Shown one piece after another: positions 1-8,974 of a stretch of 64,000 nucleotides of DNA; within the stretch, counting starts at the first letter, position 1, and the number at the start of each line of letters is the position of its first letter. Source of the stretch: Rhizobium leguminosarum. Lineage in GTDB: Bacteria > Pseudomonadota > Alphaproteobacteria > Rhizobiales > Rhizobiaceae. A program made the translations under genes and the position numbers. The stretch is from assembly GCF_002953715.1 (NCBI RefSeq), contig NZ_CP025012.1, forward strand, positions 496,001 through 560,000. The letters run 5' to 3'. The notes under the pieces are model-generated. The model saw only the letters and a program-made list of their open reading frames with translations. It did not search any database and was not told the DNA's origin.

Positions 1-547
1 CCTGGATCGTGCAGGTGCGGTACATCATGTCGAGACCCTGGGTGCCGACCTTCGGCATATAGCGGGTCATGATCTCGTAGCGTGATTTCGGCATCTGCGG
101 GGTTTCCGCATAGGTCCATTTCGGACTGCCGCCGATGCCGAGGAAGCGGATGCCCATCGGCTCGGCGATTTCGCGCAGCGTCGCCAGATGCTGGTTCGAT
201 TCCTTGCAGGTCTCGTGGATCGTCTCCAGCGGTGCACCGGAGAGTTCGAATTGGCCGCCGGGCTCGATCGAGATCGCGCCCATGCCATGCTGCTCGGCAA
301 GGCCGATGATGTTGCCGCCGTCGGTGATCGGCTCCCAGCCGCTTTTTTTCTGCAGGCCGGTCAAAAGGGCCGAAATGCTGGCATCGCCGAAATAGGGAAC
401 CGGGCTGTTGTCGGCGCGGAAGAAAGCGAATTTCTCGTGTTCGGTGCCGATCCGGAAGCGCTCCCGCGGCTTGTTGCCCGCGGCGATATAATCGGTCAGA
501 TCCTGGACCGAAGAGAGCGGTGTCTGGTCGGTAGTGTCGCGGGCCAT
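1..547 (-). CDS. gshA: Glutamate-cysteine ligase, N-terminal part (cut by window edge)
   Basis: First enzyme of glutathione synthesis; joins glutamate and cysteine using ATP in the cytosol. Only the first 182 residues lie in the window; the rest runs off the left edge. The frame opens with ATG (complement of 545-547) and has no stop. Visible motifs are EHEKF at residues 36-40 and EPGGQFELSG at about 95-104, typical of the GCS2 family of alphaproteobacteria and plants. About 145 bp separate its start from the 3' end of rsmE, which lies upstream in the same orientation, so the two may be co-transcribed. Identification rests on these motifs and the overall sequence. Confidence 0.9.
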   Translation of the reverse strand, partial: MARDTTDQTPLSSVQDLTDYIAAGNKPRERFRIGTEHEKFAFFRADNSPVPYFGDASISALLTGLQKKSGWEPITDGGNIIGLAEQHGMGAISIEPGGQFELSGAPLETIHETCKESNQHLATLREIAEPMGIRFLGIGGSPKWTYAETPQMPKSRYEIMTRYMPKVGTQGLDMMYRTCTIQ

Positions 548-693
548 GCGGGATACCTGTATTCAAAAAGCGCCCAGGGGGCCGGGCAATTGGAAGGGTG
601 ATTAGGACCCAAGCCACCCATGTTGCAAGTGAAATTGTTTCAACGATGCATCAAAAAAATAACAGCGATTTCCATGTCAACCCGTTTTCGACC

Positions 694-1431
694 TTAGTTC
701 CAGTCGCCGATCGCCGCCTGGACCACCGCCAAGGCCGCAACGGCTGCCGTATCGGCCCGCAGGATGCGTGGCCCGAGCGGAATGGCGGTGACGAAATCGA
801 GGCTTCGAAGCCGCGCCCGCTCTTCTTCCGAAAAGCCGCCTTCCGGCCCGACGAGCAGAGCGAGATGTCTCTCCCTGATCGCTGAGAGCACCGGCAGCGG
901 GTTTTGCCCGGCATCGCCCTCGTCGCAATAGATGATGCGGCGCTCGCTTGGCCAGCTGTCGAGCAGGTCGAGAAGTCTGACCGGCTCGGCGACATCGGGA
1001 ATGCCGAGAATGCCGCATTGCTCCGCCGCCTCGACGACATTGGCACGCAGCTTGTCGAGATTGGTGATCTTGCCCTGGACGTGTTGGGTCATGACCGGCT
1101 GGAGCAGGCCGGCCCCCATTTCGACGGCTTTCTGCACGAGATAGTCCATGCGGCCGACCTTGAGCGGCGCAAAGAGATAATGCAGGTCGCAAGGCTGCGG
1201 CTGCGGCCGCGTCTGTTCGGTGGCCGTAAGCTGAATGCGTTTGCGCGTGGGGAAGGAGAGGGTAGCCTTCCACTCGCCGTCGCGGCCGTTGAAGAGCAGG
1301 ATCGCCGCACCTTCCTCCATCCTCAGCACATTGGCGAGATAGTTGAACTGATCGGCATTCGCCTCCACGACGGCACCGCTGGAAAGCGGCGCTTCGACGA
1401 AAAGCCGTTGCATACGGAAATTGGCGCGCAT
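694..1431 (-). CDS. rsmE: 16S rRNA m3U1498 methyltransferase RsmE
   Basis: SPOUT-class methyltransferase that methylates N3 of U1498 in 16S rRNA using S-adenosylmethionine. 245 residues, the usual family length. An N-terminal PUA-like part (about 1-75) is followed by the SPOUT domain with its knot motifs GPEGGFS (195-201) and [11 protein letters not shown] (219-229). An internal ATG six codons downstream (MQRLFVEAP) is an equally plausible start. It lies between gshA and the phosphate transporter on the same strand; a RIME-like repeat separates it from the transporter's 3' end. Confidence 0.93.
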   Translation of the reverse strand: MRANFRMQRLFVEAPLSSGAVVEANADQFNYLANVLRMEEGAAILLFNGRDGEWKATLSFPTRKRIQLTATEQTRPQPQPCDLHYLFAPLKVGRMDYLVQKAVEMGAGLLQPVMTQHVQGKITNLDKLRANVVEAAEQCGILGIPDVAEPVRLLDLLDSWPSERRIIYCDEGDAGQNPLPVLSAIRERHLALLVGPEGGFSEEERARLRSLDFVTAIPLGPRILRADTAAVAALAVVQAAIGDWN

Positions 1432-1451
1432 TTAAAAAACTCGGGGTCTTG

Positions 1452-1556
1452 AAGCATGTCTCGCAAAACTGTGCAGCGGCTTTGCGACAAAGACATGCAG
1501 AAAAACAAAGACCTAAAGCGCGGCACGCGGATCTTCAAGATCGTGACGCGCTTTAG
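1452..1556 (+). repeat. RIME-type intergenic mosaic element
   Basis: Two successive palindromes. The first has arms GCATGTC (1454-1460) and GACATGC (1492-1498); the second has arms CTAAAGCG (1513-1520) and CGCTTTAG (1549-1556). The same two-palindrome arrangement with closely similar sequence recurs at 54708-54812 and, inverted, at 31036-31139, which marks it as a dispersed rhizobial element. The last arm contains the TAA stop codon of the phosphate transporter gene (1553-1555). Confidence 0.85.
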
Positions 1557-3052
1557 ACGAAGAGCGCGAACATAACCCAATAAATCATTGCCGCAAGCGC
1601 TGCCGAAACCGGCACTGTGACGATCCAGGCGGCGATGATCGTCATGAAATGCGAACGGCGCACGAGATAGCGCCGCCGCGTCTCGTGGATATTCGGCTCC
1701 TCCGGCTCGTCGATATCAAAGCTCTCGGCCTTGCGCCTGATATAGGCGATGCGGCGCTTCGAATGGCGCGTGTACCATTCACGGAAGAATCCGACGCCGA
1801 AGACGGCGCCGACGGCGATATGTGTGGTGCTGACCGGCAGGCCGAGCCAGGAGGCGACGATGACGGTAAAGGCCGTCGACAGCGCGACGCAATAGGCCCG
1901 CATCGGATTGAGCTTGGTGATCTCCTCGCCGACCAGGCGAATGAGGCGCGGCCCGAAGAGCAGCAGGCCGACGGAGATGCCGAAGGCGCCAATCAGCATC
2001 ACCCAGAGCGGCGGATGCCCGATGCCGTCGCCGCCGCCGATGCCGACAGAATGGACGATCGCCGACAGCGGCCCGACGGCGTTCGAAACGTCGTTTGCGC
2101 CATGCGCGAAGGACAGCAGCGCCGCAGAGCCGATGAGCGGCAGCCGAAACAGCGTCCGCAGCGAGCTATTGCGGTTTTCGAGATCCCGCGCTTGGGCGAG
2201 CACGAGCGGCCGGGCGGCAAGCCAGCTCACCAGCCCGATGCCGATCCCGATGAGGAGGACGGTCAGCGGCGGGAACCTGCCCGTGGGCGACAGCTGCAGC
2301 ACCATATAGGCCATAAAGCCGCCGGCCATCACCGCGACCAGCACCGGCACCCAGCGTTGGGCCGCGGCGACCTTGTCATCGCGATAGATAATGAGGGTCT
2401 TGACGAGATAAAGCAGCCCGGCTGCAATCAGCCCGCCGATCAACGGCGAGGTGATCCAGCTCGAGGTGATCTCCAGCATCACCTGCCAGTTCACCGGCTC
2501 CGGCCCGACCGCTGAGATGCCGGCCCCGATCACCGCGCCGACGATTGCATGGGTGGTGGAAACCGGCGCGTTCATCCAGGTTGCGAGGTTGATCCAGAGG
2601 GCCGCCGCCATCAGCGCCGCCATCATAATCCAGCCAAGCAGCGCTGGCGGTACCTGAACGGCGTCGACGATGTTTGAGGAAATCGTCTTGACGACCTCGC
2701 CACCGGCGATCGTGGCGCCAAGAACTTCGAAAATCGCAGCGATGACCAATGCCTGGCCCATCGTCATGGCGCGCGCGCCGACGGCAGCACCAACATTGTT
2801 GGTCACGTCATTGGCGCCGATGTTCATCGCCATATAGCCGGCAAGGGCTGCCGCCGCCACGACGAGCATCGCTCCCGGCCGGTCGAACACATAGACGCCG
2901 GCAAAGAGCATGGCGAGACCGACGAAAATCAGCCCGAGACCGGGCGCCACCAGCCGCCGCAAAACATGCTTCGCGGCATCCTCGGCATGAGTGATCTTGT
3001 CGAGGTCCTTGTCGAGCGTGCGTTTCGTGAGGACTGCGGGACGTGGCGGCAT
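1553..3052 (-). CDS. pit: PiT-family inorganic phosphate permease
   Basis: Low-affinity phosphate (metal-phosphate):H+ symporter of the inner membrane. 499 residues with about ten hydrophobic segments and the paired inverted-topology signatures of the PiT family: GANDVTNNVG (from residue 79) and GANDVSNAVGP in the C-terminal half, each followed by PVSTTH (PVSTTHAIVG, PVSTTHIAVG). The N-terminal 35 residues are charged and probably cytosolic. Only 62 bp separate it from the Nudix gene upstream, and I see no PHO box there, so read-through from the Nudix promoter is possible. Its TAA stop lies inside the arm of a RIME-type palindrome. Confidence 0.93.
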   Translation of the reverse strand: MPPRPAVLTKRTLDKDLDKITHAEDAAKHVLRRLVAPGLGLIFVGLAMLFAGVYVFDRPGAMLVVAAAALAGYMAMNIGANDVTNNVGAAVGARAMTMGQALVIAAIFEVLGATIAGGEVVKTISSNIVDAVQVPPALLGWIMMAALMAAALWINLATWMNAPVSTTHAIVGAVIGAGISAVGPEPVNWQVMLEITSSWITSPLIGGLIAAGLLYLVKTLIIYRDDKVAAAQRWVPVLVAVMAGGFMAYMVLQLSPTGRFPPLTVLLIGIGIGLVSWLAARPLVLAQARDLENRNSSLRTLFRLPLIGSAALLSFAHGANDVSNAVGPLSAIVHSVGIGGGDGIGHPPLWVMLIGAFGISVGLLLFGPRLIRLVGEEITKLNPMRAYCVALSTAFTVIVASWLGLPVSTTHIAVGAVFGVGFFREWYTRHSKRRIAYIRRKAESFDIDEPEEPNIHETRRRYLVRRSHFMTIIAAWIVTVPVSAALAAMIYWVMFALFV

Positions 3053-3114
3053 TCTTTTTCCTGAGGATGACTCTGCTTCTACGCTGCTTTCCTAGCAGTG
3101 CAAGATGGCAGGAT

Positions 3115-3639
3115 TCATTCCGCCGGAATTTGCTTTGCCGCTGCGACCGAAAGCCGGTCGGTCATCGTCCGCTTAAAGGCGAGCAAGAGGTGGCGGAGCT
3201 CCGGTTCACGCACGCGCCCGGCCGCATCGTCGAACGAGACCCATTCGATGCGGCGCTCGCCTTTTTCCTTGAAGTTCTTCGCCATGTCGGTGACTTCGAG
3301 TGCATAGACCTGGACTTTGCAGATCACCTGCACCCCGTCGCGCAGCACCTTCGAATAGCTGTAGGCGCCAAGCGTTTCCGTTTCGACTACGCCGCGGACA
3401 CCGGCTTCCTCGAAGGCTTCCTGCATCGCGACCTCATGGGCGCATTTGCGCGTCATCGGCCAGCCTTTGGGAATGACCCAGCGGCCGGTGTCGCGGCTCG
3501 TCATCAACAGCACCTCGGCCTCGCCGCTCTTCTTCTTTACCCGATAGCACAGCGCCCCATATTGCTGCCGCGGCGGACGCCGGAACATCAGTTGCACATC
3601 AGAAGCCAGTCGGGCGAGAAGAGTCAATGGTCGGGTCAC
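3115..3639 (-). CDS. Nudix hydrolase
   Basis: 174 residues; predicted pyrophosphohydrolase of nucleoside-diphosphate-linked substrates. The Nudix box is at about residues 59-81 (WVIPKGWP then QEAFEEAG at 73-80). The PKGWP lead-in resembles diphosphoinositol-polyphosphate-type Nudix proteins. The usual Arg of REUXEEXG is Gln here, and the first Glu of GX5E is not obvious, so activity may be reduced or altered. It is upstream of pit in the same direction and divergent from a LysR gene. The real substrate cannot be told from sequence. Confidence 0.85.
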   Translation of the reverse strand: MTRPLTLLARLASDVQLMFRRPPRQQYGALCYRVKKKSGEAEVLLMTSRDTGRWVIPKGWPMTRKCAHEVAMQEAFEEAGVRGVVETETLGAYSYSKVLRDGVQVICKVQVYALEVTDMAKNFKEKGERRIEWVSFDDAAGRVREPELRHLLLAFKRTMTDRLSVAAAKQIPAE

Positions 3640-3666
3640 CTTCGCAGTCGTCGTTAGGAATCACTC

Positions 3667-3678
3667 ATATACGTATAT
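3667..3678. promoter_or_regulatory. 12-bp AT-rich palindrome upstream of the Nudix gene
   Basis: ATATACGTATAT, a perfect palindrome 28 bp upstream of the Nudix start. It lies where a promoter or operator for the Nudix/pit transcript would be expected. No regulator can be assigned; chance occurrence in AT-rich intergenic DNA is possible. Confidence 0.25.
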
Positions 3679-3756
3679 CACGGAAAGCTTACGCAATTCA
3701 AAAGGCGCAGCACGACTCGAAACGCGATTTGATCGCCGTTCATAGGGGAAATCGAG

Positions 3757-3785
3757 GTGTGACAGGTTCGGAAAATCCGTCACAC
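3757..3785. promoter_or_regulatory. Inverted repeat GTGTGAC-N15-GTCACAC, candidate operator
   Basis: Perfect 7-bp arms at 3757-3763 and 3779-3785, about 108 bp upstream of the LysR start at 3894 and in the divergent region shared with the Nudix gene. Further TGTC and GTCAC half-sites follow nearby (to about 3805). Position suggests autoregulation by the LysR protein, but this is inference. Confidence 0.3.
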
Positions 3786-3893
3786 CCTGTCTCGAATGCG
3801 TCACATTGCACAGCTGTACAATATGGCGTGATCTTGCCTTTCGTTCAATGGCGAGATCTAGTGATCCACTGTGATTTTGTGAATGTCGTCCTC

Positions 3894-4769
3894 ATGCGTC
3901 TTCCACCGCTCAATGCCATCCGCGCCTTCGAGGCCGTCTGCCGTCATGGCAGCATTCTGAAGGCTGCCGAAGAGCTGAATGTGGTGCGCGGCGCGGTACG
4001 CCAGCAGATCGCCACGCTGGAGAATCACTTCGGCCGCAAGCTCTTCACGCGTGACGGCCGCAGGCTGGTCCCGACCCTGCAGGCCAGCGCTTTCGCCGAG
4101 GCTTCCAGTGCGGCTTTCGACATCCTGCAGCGCGCCGCTTCCGAGCTCGAAGGCACCGTGCCGAGCCGCATCCGTCTCGGCGTGCCCTCCGCCTTCGCGG
4201 TCTGGTGGCTGATGCCGCGTATGGCAGGCATGCAAGCGAGCCTCGGCGATACCGTCGACATCGTGCCGATGACCGTGGTCGAGCCGCTGCAGATGCACCC
4301 CGAATTGGACGCTGTGATCATGGGCGGCGAATATCGGCCGGCCGCAGGCATTGCCGCCCTGCGGTTCATGGCGGACGAGTTCGGCCCGGTCGCCACGCCT
4401 TCGCTTGCCGCGACACTATCGAGCGACCCGGCGACGATGGGCGCGCTGACGATGCTCGCCAGCCGCAGCGTTCCGAAGCTCTGGGACGAATGGTTTGCCG
4501 AAAGCGGCACGCCGCCGGTCGTCTTTTCCCGCGTCCAAGAATTCGAGGATCTGCTGCTGGCGCTGGGTGCTGCCCGCTCCGGGCTGGGCATGGCGCTTGC
4601 ACCACGCGCCTCGATCGAGGACGATCTCAAGCGCGGGCATCTGGTCGCGCCCTACGGCTTCATCTCCCGGCCATCAGGCTACCGCCTCTGCTGCCGCACG
4701 CCGGATGCGAAACGGCCGGCCTTTGCGGCCTTGTCCGGTTGGCTGCTTCGTTGTGGGACGCCGGCCTGA
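3894..4769 (+). CDS. LysR-type transcriptional regulator (GcvA-like)
   Basis: 291 residues, standard LysR length, starting at ATG 3894 with MRLPPLNAIRAFEAV, the usual GcvA-type opening. The winged helix-turn-helix covers about residues 5-65 (GSILKAAEELNVVRGAVRQQ) and a type-2 periplasmic-binding-like effector domain covers the rest. The reading frame is open further upstream, but homology to the family begins here. It lies 95 bp upstream of an S-adenosylhomocysteinase-like gene on the same strand, which is its likeliest target. Effector unknown. Confidence 0.88.
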   Translation: MRLPPLNAIRAFEAVCRHGSILKAAEELNVVRGAVRQQIATLENHFGRKLFTRDGRRLVPTLQASAFAEASSAAFDILQRAASELEGTVPSRIRLGVPSAFAVWWLMPRMAGMQASLGDTVDIVPMTVVEPLQMHPELDAVIMGGEYRPAAGIAALRFMADEFGPVATPSLAATLSSDPATMGALTMLASRSVPKLWDEWFAESGTPPVVFSRVQEFEDLLLALGAARSGLGMALAPRASIEDDLKRGHLVAPYGFISRPSGYRLCCRTPDAKRPAFAALSGWLLRCGTPA

Positions 4770-4864
4770 AAGAGCAGATTTTCTGCACTCTCGCCAGAAT
4801 TACTTCCATACTCGCAGCCCTGTTGCTCCGCTAAAAACGGCACCAACACTCACGTAGGAAAGAG

Positions 4865-6025
4865 ATGATGGAAAAGAGCGCAACCCGCATCGACTGGATC
4901 GGTAACAGCTGCCGGCTGCTCAGGGCGACGGCCGCCGAATTCGAGCGGACGCTCCCCTTCGAGGGCCTGTCGATCGGCACTGGCATTCATCTGGAGCCGA
5001 AGACGGTGGCGCTGCTGATGACGCTTCGCGCCGGCGGCGCGCGTCTCGTCTGCACCGGAAATCTCAACAGCACCCAGCCTTCGACGGTCGAGTTCCTGCG
5101 TTCCCAAGGCATCACGGTCTTCGCGACGCAGACGACCGATCCCGCCGCTCACCATCAGAACCTCGAAGCGGTCATTGCCGAAAAGCCGGATCTGCTGCTC
5201 GACAATGGCGGCGATCTCTTCGCCATCGCGGCGGAGAAGCCTTACGCCAATCTCCGCGGCGGCACCGAGGAAACCACCTCTGGCCGCACCCGCCTGTTGC
5301 CGCTGGGCGCGCGCCTGAACCTGCCGATCCTCGTCATCAACGACAGCCCGATCAAGCAGTTCGCCGAAAACAGGCATGCCGTCGGCCAGAGCCTGTTCGA
5401 AAGCTACCTGCGCTTCACCAACCGCTCCACCAACGGCAAACGCGTGACGGTCTTCGGCTACGGCGCCTGCGGCAAGGGCACGGCCGCCTGTTTCCGCAAT
5501 GCCTTTTCCACCGTCAGCGTCGTGGATATCGATCCGGTGACGACGCTCGAAGCTCATCTCGACGGTTTCGCCACACCGCTGCGCGACGCGGCGATCCGCT
5601 CGGCCGATATAATCCTCACCGTCACCGGTTTTGCCGGCATCGTGACGGCAGCCGACCTGCCGCTCATCAAGGACGGCGCGATCCTAATGAATGGCGGCCA
5701 TTTCCCGCATGAGATCGATGTCGAAGCCTTCCATGGCCATTCCGATGTCGTCGGCATCGATCGCTACGAAGCCGACCATATCGAGACCTTCCATCTCCGC
5801 GACGGCCGCTCCTTCCATGTGCTCGGTGGCGGCCACATGGCCAATCTCGCCGGCCCGCGGCCGCTCGGCAATACGGTAGAGTCCATGGATCTCGGCTTCA
5901 CCCTTCAGGCCCGCTGCCTGGAGCGCATCGCCAAAGGCGAGGCCGGCCCCCAATCCTGCATCGTGCCTGTGCCCGCGGATATCGATGCCATGGTGGCGAA
6001 CGCCTACCTCGATCTGGCGCGTTAA
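4865..6025 (+). CDS. S-adenosyl-L-homocysteine hydrolase-like protein
   Basis: 386 residues, shorter than true AdoHcy hydrolases (about 430-470). It keeps the NAD-binding glycine motif GYGACGKGTA near residue 200 and an INDSPIKQFAENR segment that matches the catalytic NDSxTK..FDN region with changes. The C-terminal dimer-exchange part with the conserved lysine-tyrosine motif is not present in recognisable form. RBS AGGAAAGAG precedes the double ATG (4865/4868). It probably cleaves a related thioether nucleoside or is a divergent paralogue; its neighbour is a LysR regulator, not methionine-cycle genes. Confidence 0.8.
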   Translation: MMEKSATRIDWIGNSCRLLRATAAEFERTLPFEGLSIGTGIHLEPKTVALLMTLRAGGARLVCTGNLNSTQPSTVEFLRSQGITVFATQTTDPAAHHQNLEAVIAEKPDLLLDNGGDLFAIAAEKPYANLRGGTEETTSGRTRLLPLGARLNLPILVINDSPIKQFAENRHAVGQSLFESYLRFTNRSTNGKRVTVFGYGACGKGTAACFRNAFSTVSVVDIDPVTTLEAHLDGFATPLRDAAIRSADIILTVTGFAGIVTAADLPLIKDGAILMNGGHFPHEIDVEAFHGHSDVVGIDRYEADHIETFHLRDGRSFHVLGGGHMANLAGPRPLGNTVESMDLGFTLQARCLERIAKGEAGPQSCIVPVPADIDAMVANAYLDLAR

Positions 6026-6043
6026 TTCCGCGGACGGATTAGA

Positions 6044-7039
6044 TCAGTCGATCTCGACGACGAGCTTCCCGTCCGCCTGCCGGGTTTCGATCAGCCGATG
6101 CGCCTCATCTGTATCGGCAAGGGTGAAGCGGCGTGGGTCGAGCTTCGGCATCACCTTGCCGGCTTCGGCGAGCTTCGTCATCTCCCGCATGATCTCACAG
6201 TGATGGGCGCGTCCTTCGCCGGTCAGAAGCGGCAGCAGCGTGAAGACGCCGGAATAGGTGGCGGCCTTGAAGGAGAGCGGCGCCAGCGCATGGCTTCCCC
6301 AGCCAAGGCAGCTCACGACGTGGCCGAACTGGCCGACGGCTCGGAATGCCGTATCGAGCCCCTGGCCGCCAACCGTATCGTAGACCAGATCGAAACCCTT
6401 GCCGCCGGTGTGTCTTGCGACATAGGTTTCAACCGTTTCCACGTCACGATCGATCGGTGTTGCGCCAAGGCCGGCGAGATAGTCCGCTTTCGAAGCGCCG
6501 TCGACCACATACACCTCGGCTCCGGCAGCCTTGGCGATCTGCGCGACGATATGGCCGACACCGCCGCCGCCAATCACCAGAACCTTCTGGCCGGCCTTGA
6601 CGCCGGCGCGGTCGACAAGCCCCTCCCAGGCGGTGATCGAGATCAGCGGCAGGGCGGCTGCCTCGCGCATCGACAGATTCCGCGGCTTTGGCGCCAGCAG
6701 CGCGGCGTCGACAGCTGCAAATTCGGCAAGCGATCCCTGAATACCGCCGACCCCGCCGGTCATGCCGTAGACTGCGTCGCCGCGGCGGAAACCGCTGACG
6801 CCAGTTCCGATCTCTTCGACAACGCCGGCCATATCGATACCGACAATGGCGGGAAGCGGATGGCGGGCATGGGCCGCATTGCCGGCCCGGATCTTGAGGT
6901 CGAGCGGATTGACGCCGCTTGCCATGATGCGCACCAGAACTTGGCCTTCGCCGGGCACCGGTTTTGCAATATCGGCGATGCGCAATGGCGAATTTGGCGC
7001 TTCAGCCAGCAGCGCTTTCATCGGTGATTCTACAGGCAT
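6044..7039 (-). CDS. Zinc-independent MDR, quinone oxidoreductase family
   Basis: 331 residues; NAD(P)H-dependent medium-chain reductase. GroES-like N-terminal domain (about 30-120) followed by a Rossmann fold with VLVIGGGGVGHIVAQIAKAAG (split site near residue 155-175). Typical structural zinc cysteines are absent, which fits quinone oxidoreductases. GGAGAG lies 7 nt upstream of ATG 7039, which decides the start over an internal ATG six codons later. Divergently transcribed from a LysR gene 138 bp away, which probably controls it. Substrate unknown (quinone or enone). Confidence 0.87.
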   Translation of the reverse strand: MPVESPMKALLAEAPNSPLRIADIAKPVPGEGQVLVRIMASGVNPLDLKIRAGNAAHARHPLPAIVGIDMAGVVEEIGTGVSGFRRGDAVYGMTGGVGGIQGSLAEFAAVDAALLAPKPRNLSMREAAALPLISITAWEGLVDRAGVKAGQKVLVIGGGGVGHIVAQIAKAAGAEVYVVDGASKADYLAGLGATPIDRDVETVETYVARHTGGKGFDLVYDTVGGQGLDTAFRAVGQFGHVVSCLGWGSHALAPLSFKAATYSGVFTLLPLLTGEGRAHHCEIMREMTKLAEAGKVMPKLDPRRFTLADTDEAHRLIETRQADGKLVVEID

Positions 7040-7105
7040 GGAACTCTCCTTCGTTCGCGGTGCGGCGTCTGCAGGGACACCGCAATTGGCGTGGAAGAAA
7101 AATGG

Positions 7106-7125
7106 TTCATTGAAACGCGAATGAA
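7106..7125. promoter_or_regulatory. Inverted repeat TTCATT-N8-AATGAA, candidate LysR operator
   Basis: Perfect 6-bp arms at 7106-7111 and 7120-7125 in the divergent promoter region between the MDR gene and the LysR gene. It fits the general palindromic T-N11-A type of LysR sites. Assignment is by position and symmetry only. Confidence 0.4.
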
Positions 7126-7177
7126 AATGAAAGATAACGGCTGAAGTCCATGCATTTTTGTTTGGCGGATGCGAGCG

Positions 7178-8029
7178 ATGGAATGGAGCGACCTCAAGCT
7201 GTTTCTGGCGATCGCGCGGTTTGGCACGCTGGGGGCAGCAGCCCGCAACCTCGGGCTGACGCAGCCGACGATGGGTAGGCGGCTGCGTGCCCTTGAAGCC
7301 TCTCTCGGCCAGACGCTTTTTCAGCGCACGACGGATGGATTCGTCCTGACGGACGAAGGGGCAGCCGTGTTCGCCGGCGCTGAACGCATCGAGGAGGAGG
7401 CGCTCGCCATGGAGCGCGTCCTTGTCGGCGGCAGCCGCCAGCTCGATGGTTTTCTCAGGCTGTCCTCATCCGATTGGTTCGGCGCACATGTGCTTTCGCC
7501 GGTGCTGGCGGAATTCTCGCAAGTCCATCCGAAGGTGGTGGTCGAATTGTTGACCGACAGCCGGCTTCTCAGCCTGTCGCGACGCGAAGCCGACCTCGTC
7601 TTCCGCATCCAGCCCTTCGCGGAAGCGGACGTCATATCGCGCAAGCTCATCCATATCGAATATGGCCTTTACATCAGCCGCGGCGCGCTGCACCCCGAAG
7701 CCGGCGACGGCGCGGGCACCCGCCTCGTCACCATGGACGAGGCTTTCGGCGATATGCCGGATGTCGGCTGGCTGCGGCGCCTGTTGCCGCGGGCCGACAT
7801 CGTCATGCGCAGCAACAACCGCGATGTGCAGGCTGCGCTCTGCGCCAACGGAGCCGGGCTCGCCGTCCTGCCACGGCCGCTCGGCGATTCCCTTGCGGCC
7901 ATCGAACTGGTCGATCTCGGTGAACCGCCACCCGGCCGCGACACCTGGGTCGGCTATCACCGCGACATGAAGCGCTTGGCGCGGCTGCGCGCCCTGCTGG
8001 ATCTCGTCATCGAGAGGCTGGCGCGCTGA
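7178..8029 (+). CDS. LysR-type transcriptional regulator
   Basis: 283 residues from ATG 7178 (MEWSDLKLFLAIAR); an ATG three codons upstream (7169) is an alternative. N-terminal HTH with GTLGAAARNLGLTQPTMGRR (about 16-35), then the substrate-binding domain. The protein is divergent from the quinone-oxidoreductase-type gene and has an inverted repeat in the shared promoter region, the classic arrangement for LysR control of an oxidoreductase. Its 3' end meets the convergent LysR gene with 13 bp between stops. Confidence 0.88.
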   Translation: MEWSDLKLFLAIARFGTLGAAARNLGLTQPTMGRRLRALEASLGQTLFQRTTDGFVLTDEGAAVFAGAERIEEEALAMERVLVGGSRQLDGFLRLSSSDWFGAHVLSPVLAEFSQVHPKVVVELLTDSRLLSLSRREADLVFRIQPFAEADVISRKLIHIEYGLYISRGALHPEAGDGAGTRLVTMDEAFGDMPDVGWLRRLLPRADIVMRSNNRDVQAALCANGAGLAVLPRPLGDSLAAIELVDLGEPPPGRDTWVGYHRDMKRLARLRALLDLVIERLAR

Positions 8030-8042
8030 ATCGGCGCTGCCA

Positions 8043-8939
8043 TCAGCGCTCCCAATAGGGGACGGGGCCATAAAGCTCTGCCAGATAGTCGATGAACAGC
8101 CGCACCTTGGCCGGCAGGAACTGCCGGCTGGGATAAACGGCCGACAGCGCGACATTGTGCGAGCCTTCATAGGCCGGCAGCACCTGCAGCAGCCGGCCGG
8201 CCTTGAGCTCTTCGCCGATATCCCAGGTGGAGCGCAGCGCGATCCCGAGACCGCCGATGACCGCCTCGCGGATCACCTCGCTGGAATTGGTGATCAGCAA
8301 GCCTTCCGGCCTGAGACTCAGCGCTCCGTCCGGCCCGTTCAGCCGCCAGGTGTCGTTATTGTGGGCCGGCAGGCAGCGATGGTGTTTCAGCTCGTCGATG
8401 TGCTTCGGCTCGCCATGCACTGCAAGGTAGTCCGGCGAGGCGCAGAGCAGCCGGCGCACCGGCGCCAGACGGCGGGCGACGAGGCTCGAATCGGTGAGTT
8501 CGGCGATGCGGATCGCCAGATCGAAGCCGCCGCCGACGATGTCGCTGAATTCGTCGGTCAGCACCAGGTTGATCGCAAGCTCGGGATGCGCCTCCATGAA
8601 ATCCTTCAGATGCGGCGCGATGTGCATGCGCCCGAAGGAGGTCGGCGCCGAGATCTTCAGCGTGCCGTGCATCTGCGCCGAGCGGCCGGAAATATAGAAT
8701 TCTGCCTCCTCCAGTCCGGCGAGAATGCCGAGAACGCGGTCGTAGAAGCCCTGTCCGGCTTCCGTCAGCGAGATCTGCCGCGTCGTGCGCTGCAGAAGCC
8801 GGGTACCCAGCCGGTCTTCCAGCCGCTTGATCCGTTTGGAGACGACGGCCGGGGAAAAGCCGAGCGCGCGGCCGGCGAGCGACATGCTTCCCGTTGAAAC
8901 GACCTTGGCAAAGATTTCGAGATCACCCAGATTGGTCAT
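8043..8939 (-). CDS. LysR-type transcriptional regulator (DsdC/AaeR-like group)
   Basis: 298 residues; HTH at about 18-40 (SMSLAGRALGFSPAVVSKRI) followed by an effector domain starting near residue 90 (GTLKISAPTSFGR), the common pattern of the large LysR group with 'G.LRI..P..FG'. Divergent from glcD with 161 bp between starts containing an inverted repeat (8975-9011). It is the best candidate for a local regulator of glycolate oxidation, although GlcC of E. coli is a GntR protein. Confidence 0.87.
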   Translation of the reverse strand: MTNLGDLEIFAKVVSTGSMSLAGRALGFSPAVVSKRIKRLEDRLGTRLLQRTTRQISLTEAGQGFYDRVLGILAGLEEAEFYISGRSAQMHGTLKISAPTSFGRMHIAPHLKDFMEAHPELAINLVLTDEFSDIVGGGFDLAIRIAELTDSSLVARRLAPVRRLLCASPDYLAVHGEPKHIDELKHHRCLPAHNNDTWRLNGPDGALSLRPEGLLITNSSEVIREAVIGGLGIALRSTWDIGEELKAGRLLQVLPAYEGSHNVALSAVYPSRQFLPAKVRLFIDYLAELYGPVPYWER

Positions 8940-8974
8940 AAGGTTTTGTGACTTTTTCCCCTTTTGGCATAAGT

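Noticed and set aside
1649..2515. Long plus-strand ORF opposite pit
   Set aside because: It is antisense to a clear PiT transporter and has Arg/Gln-rich composition typical of a shadow frame in GC-rich DNA.
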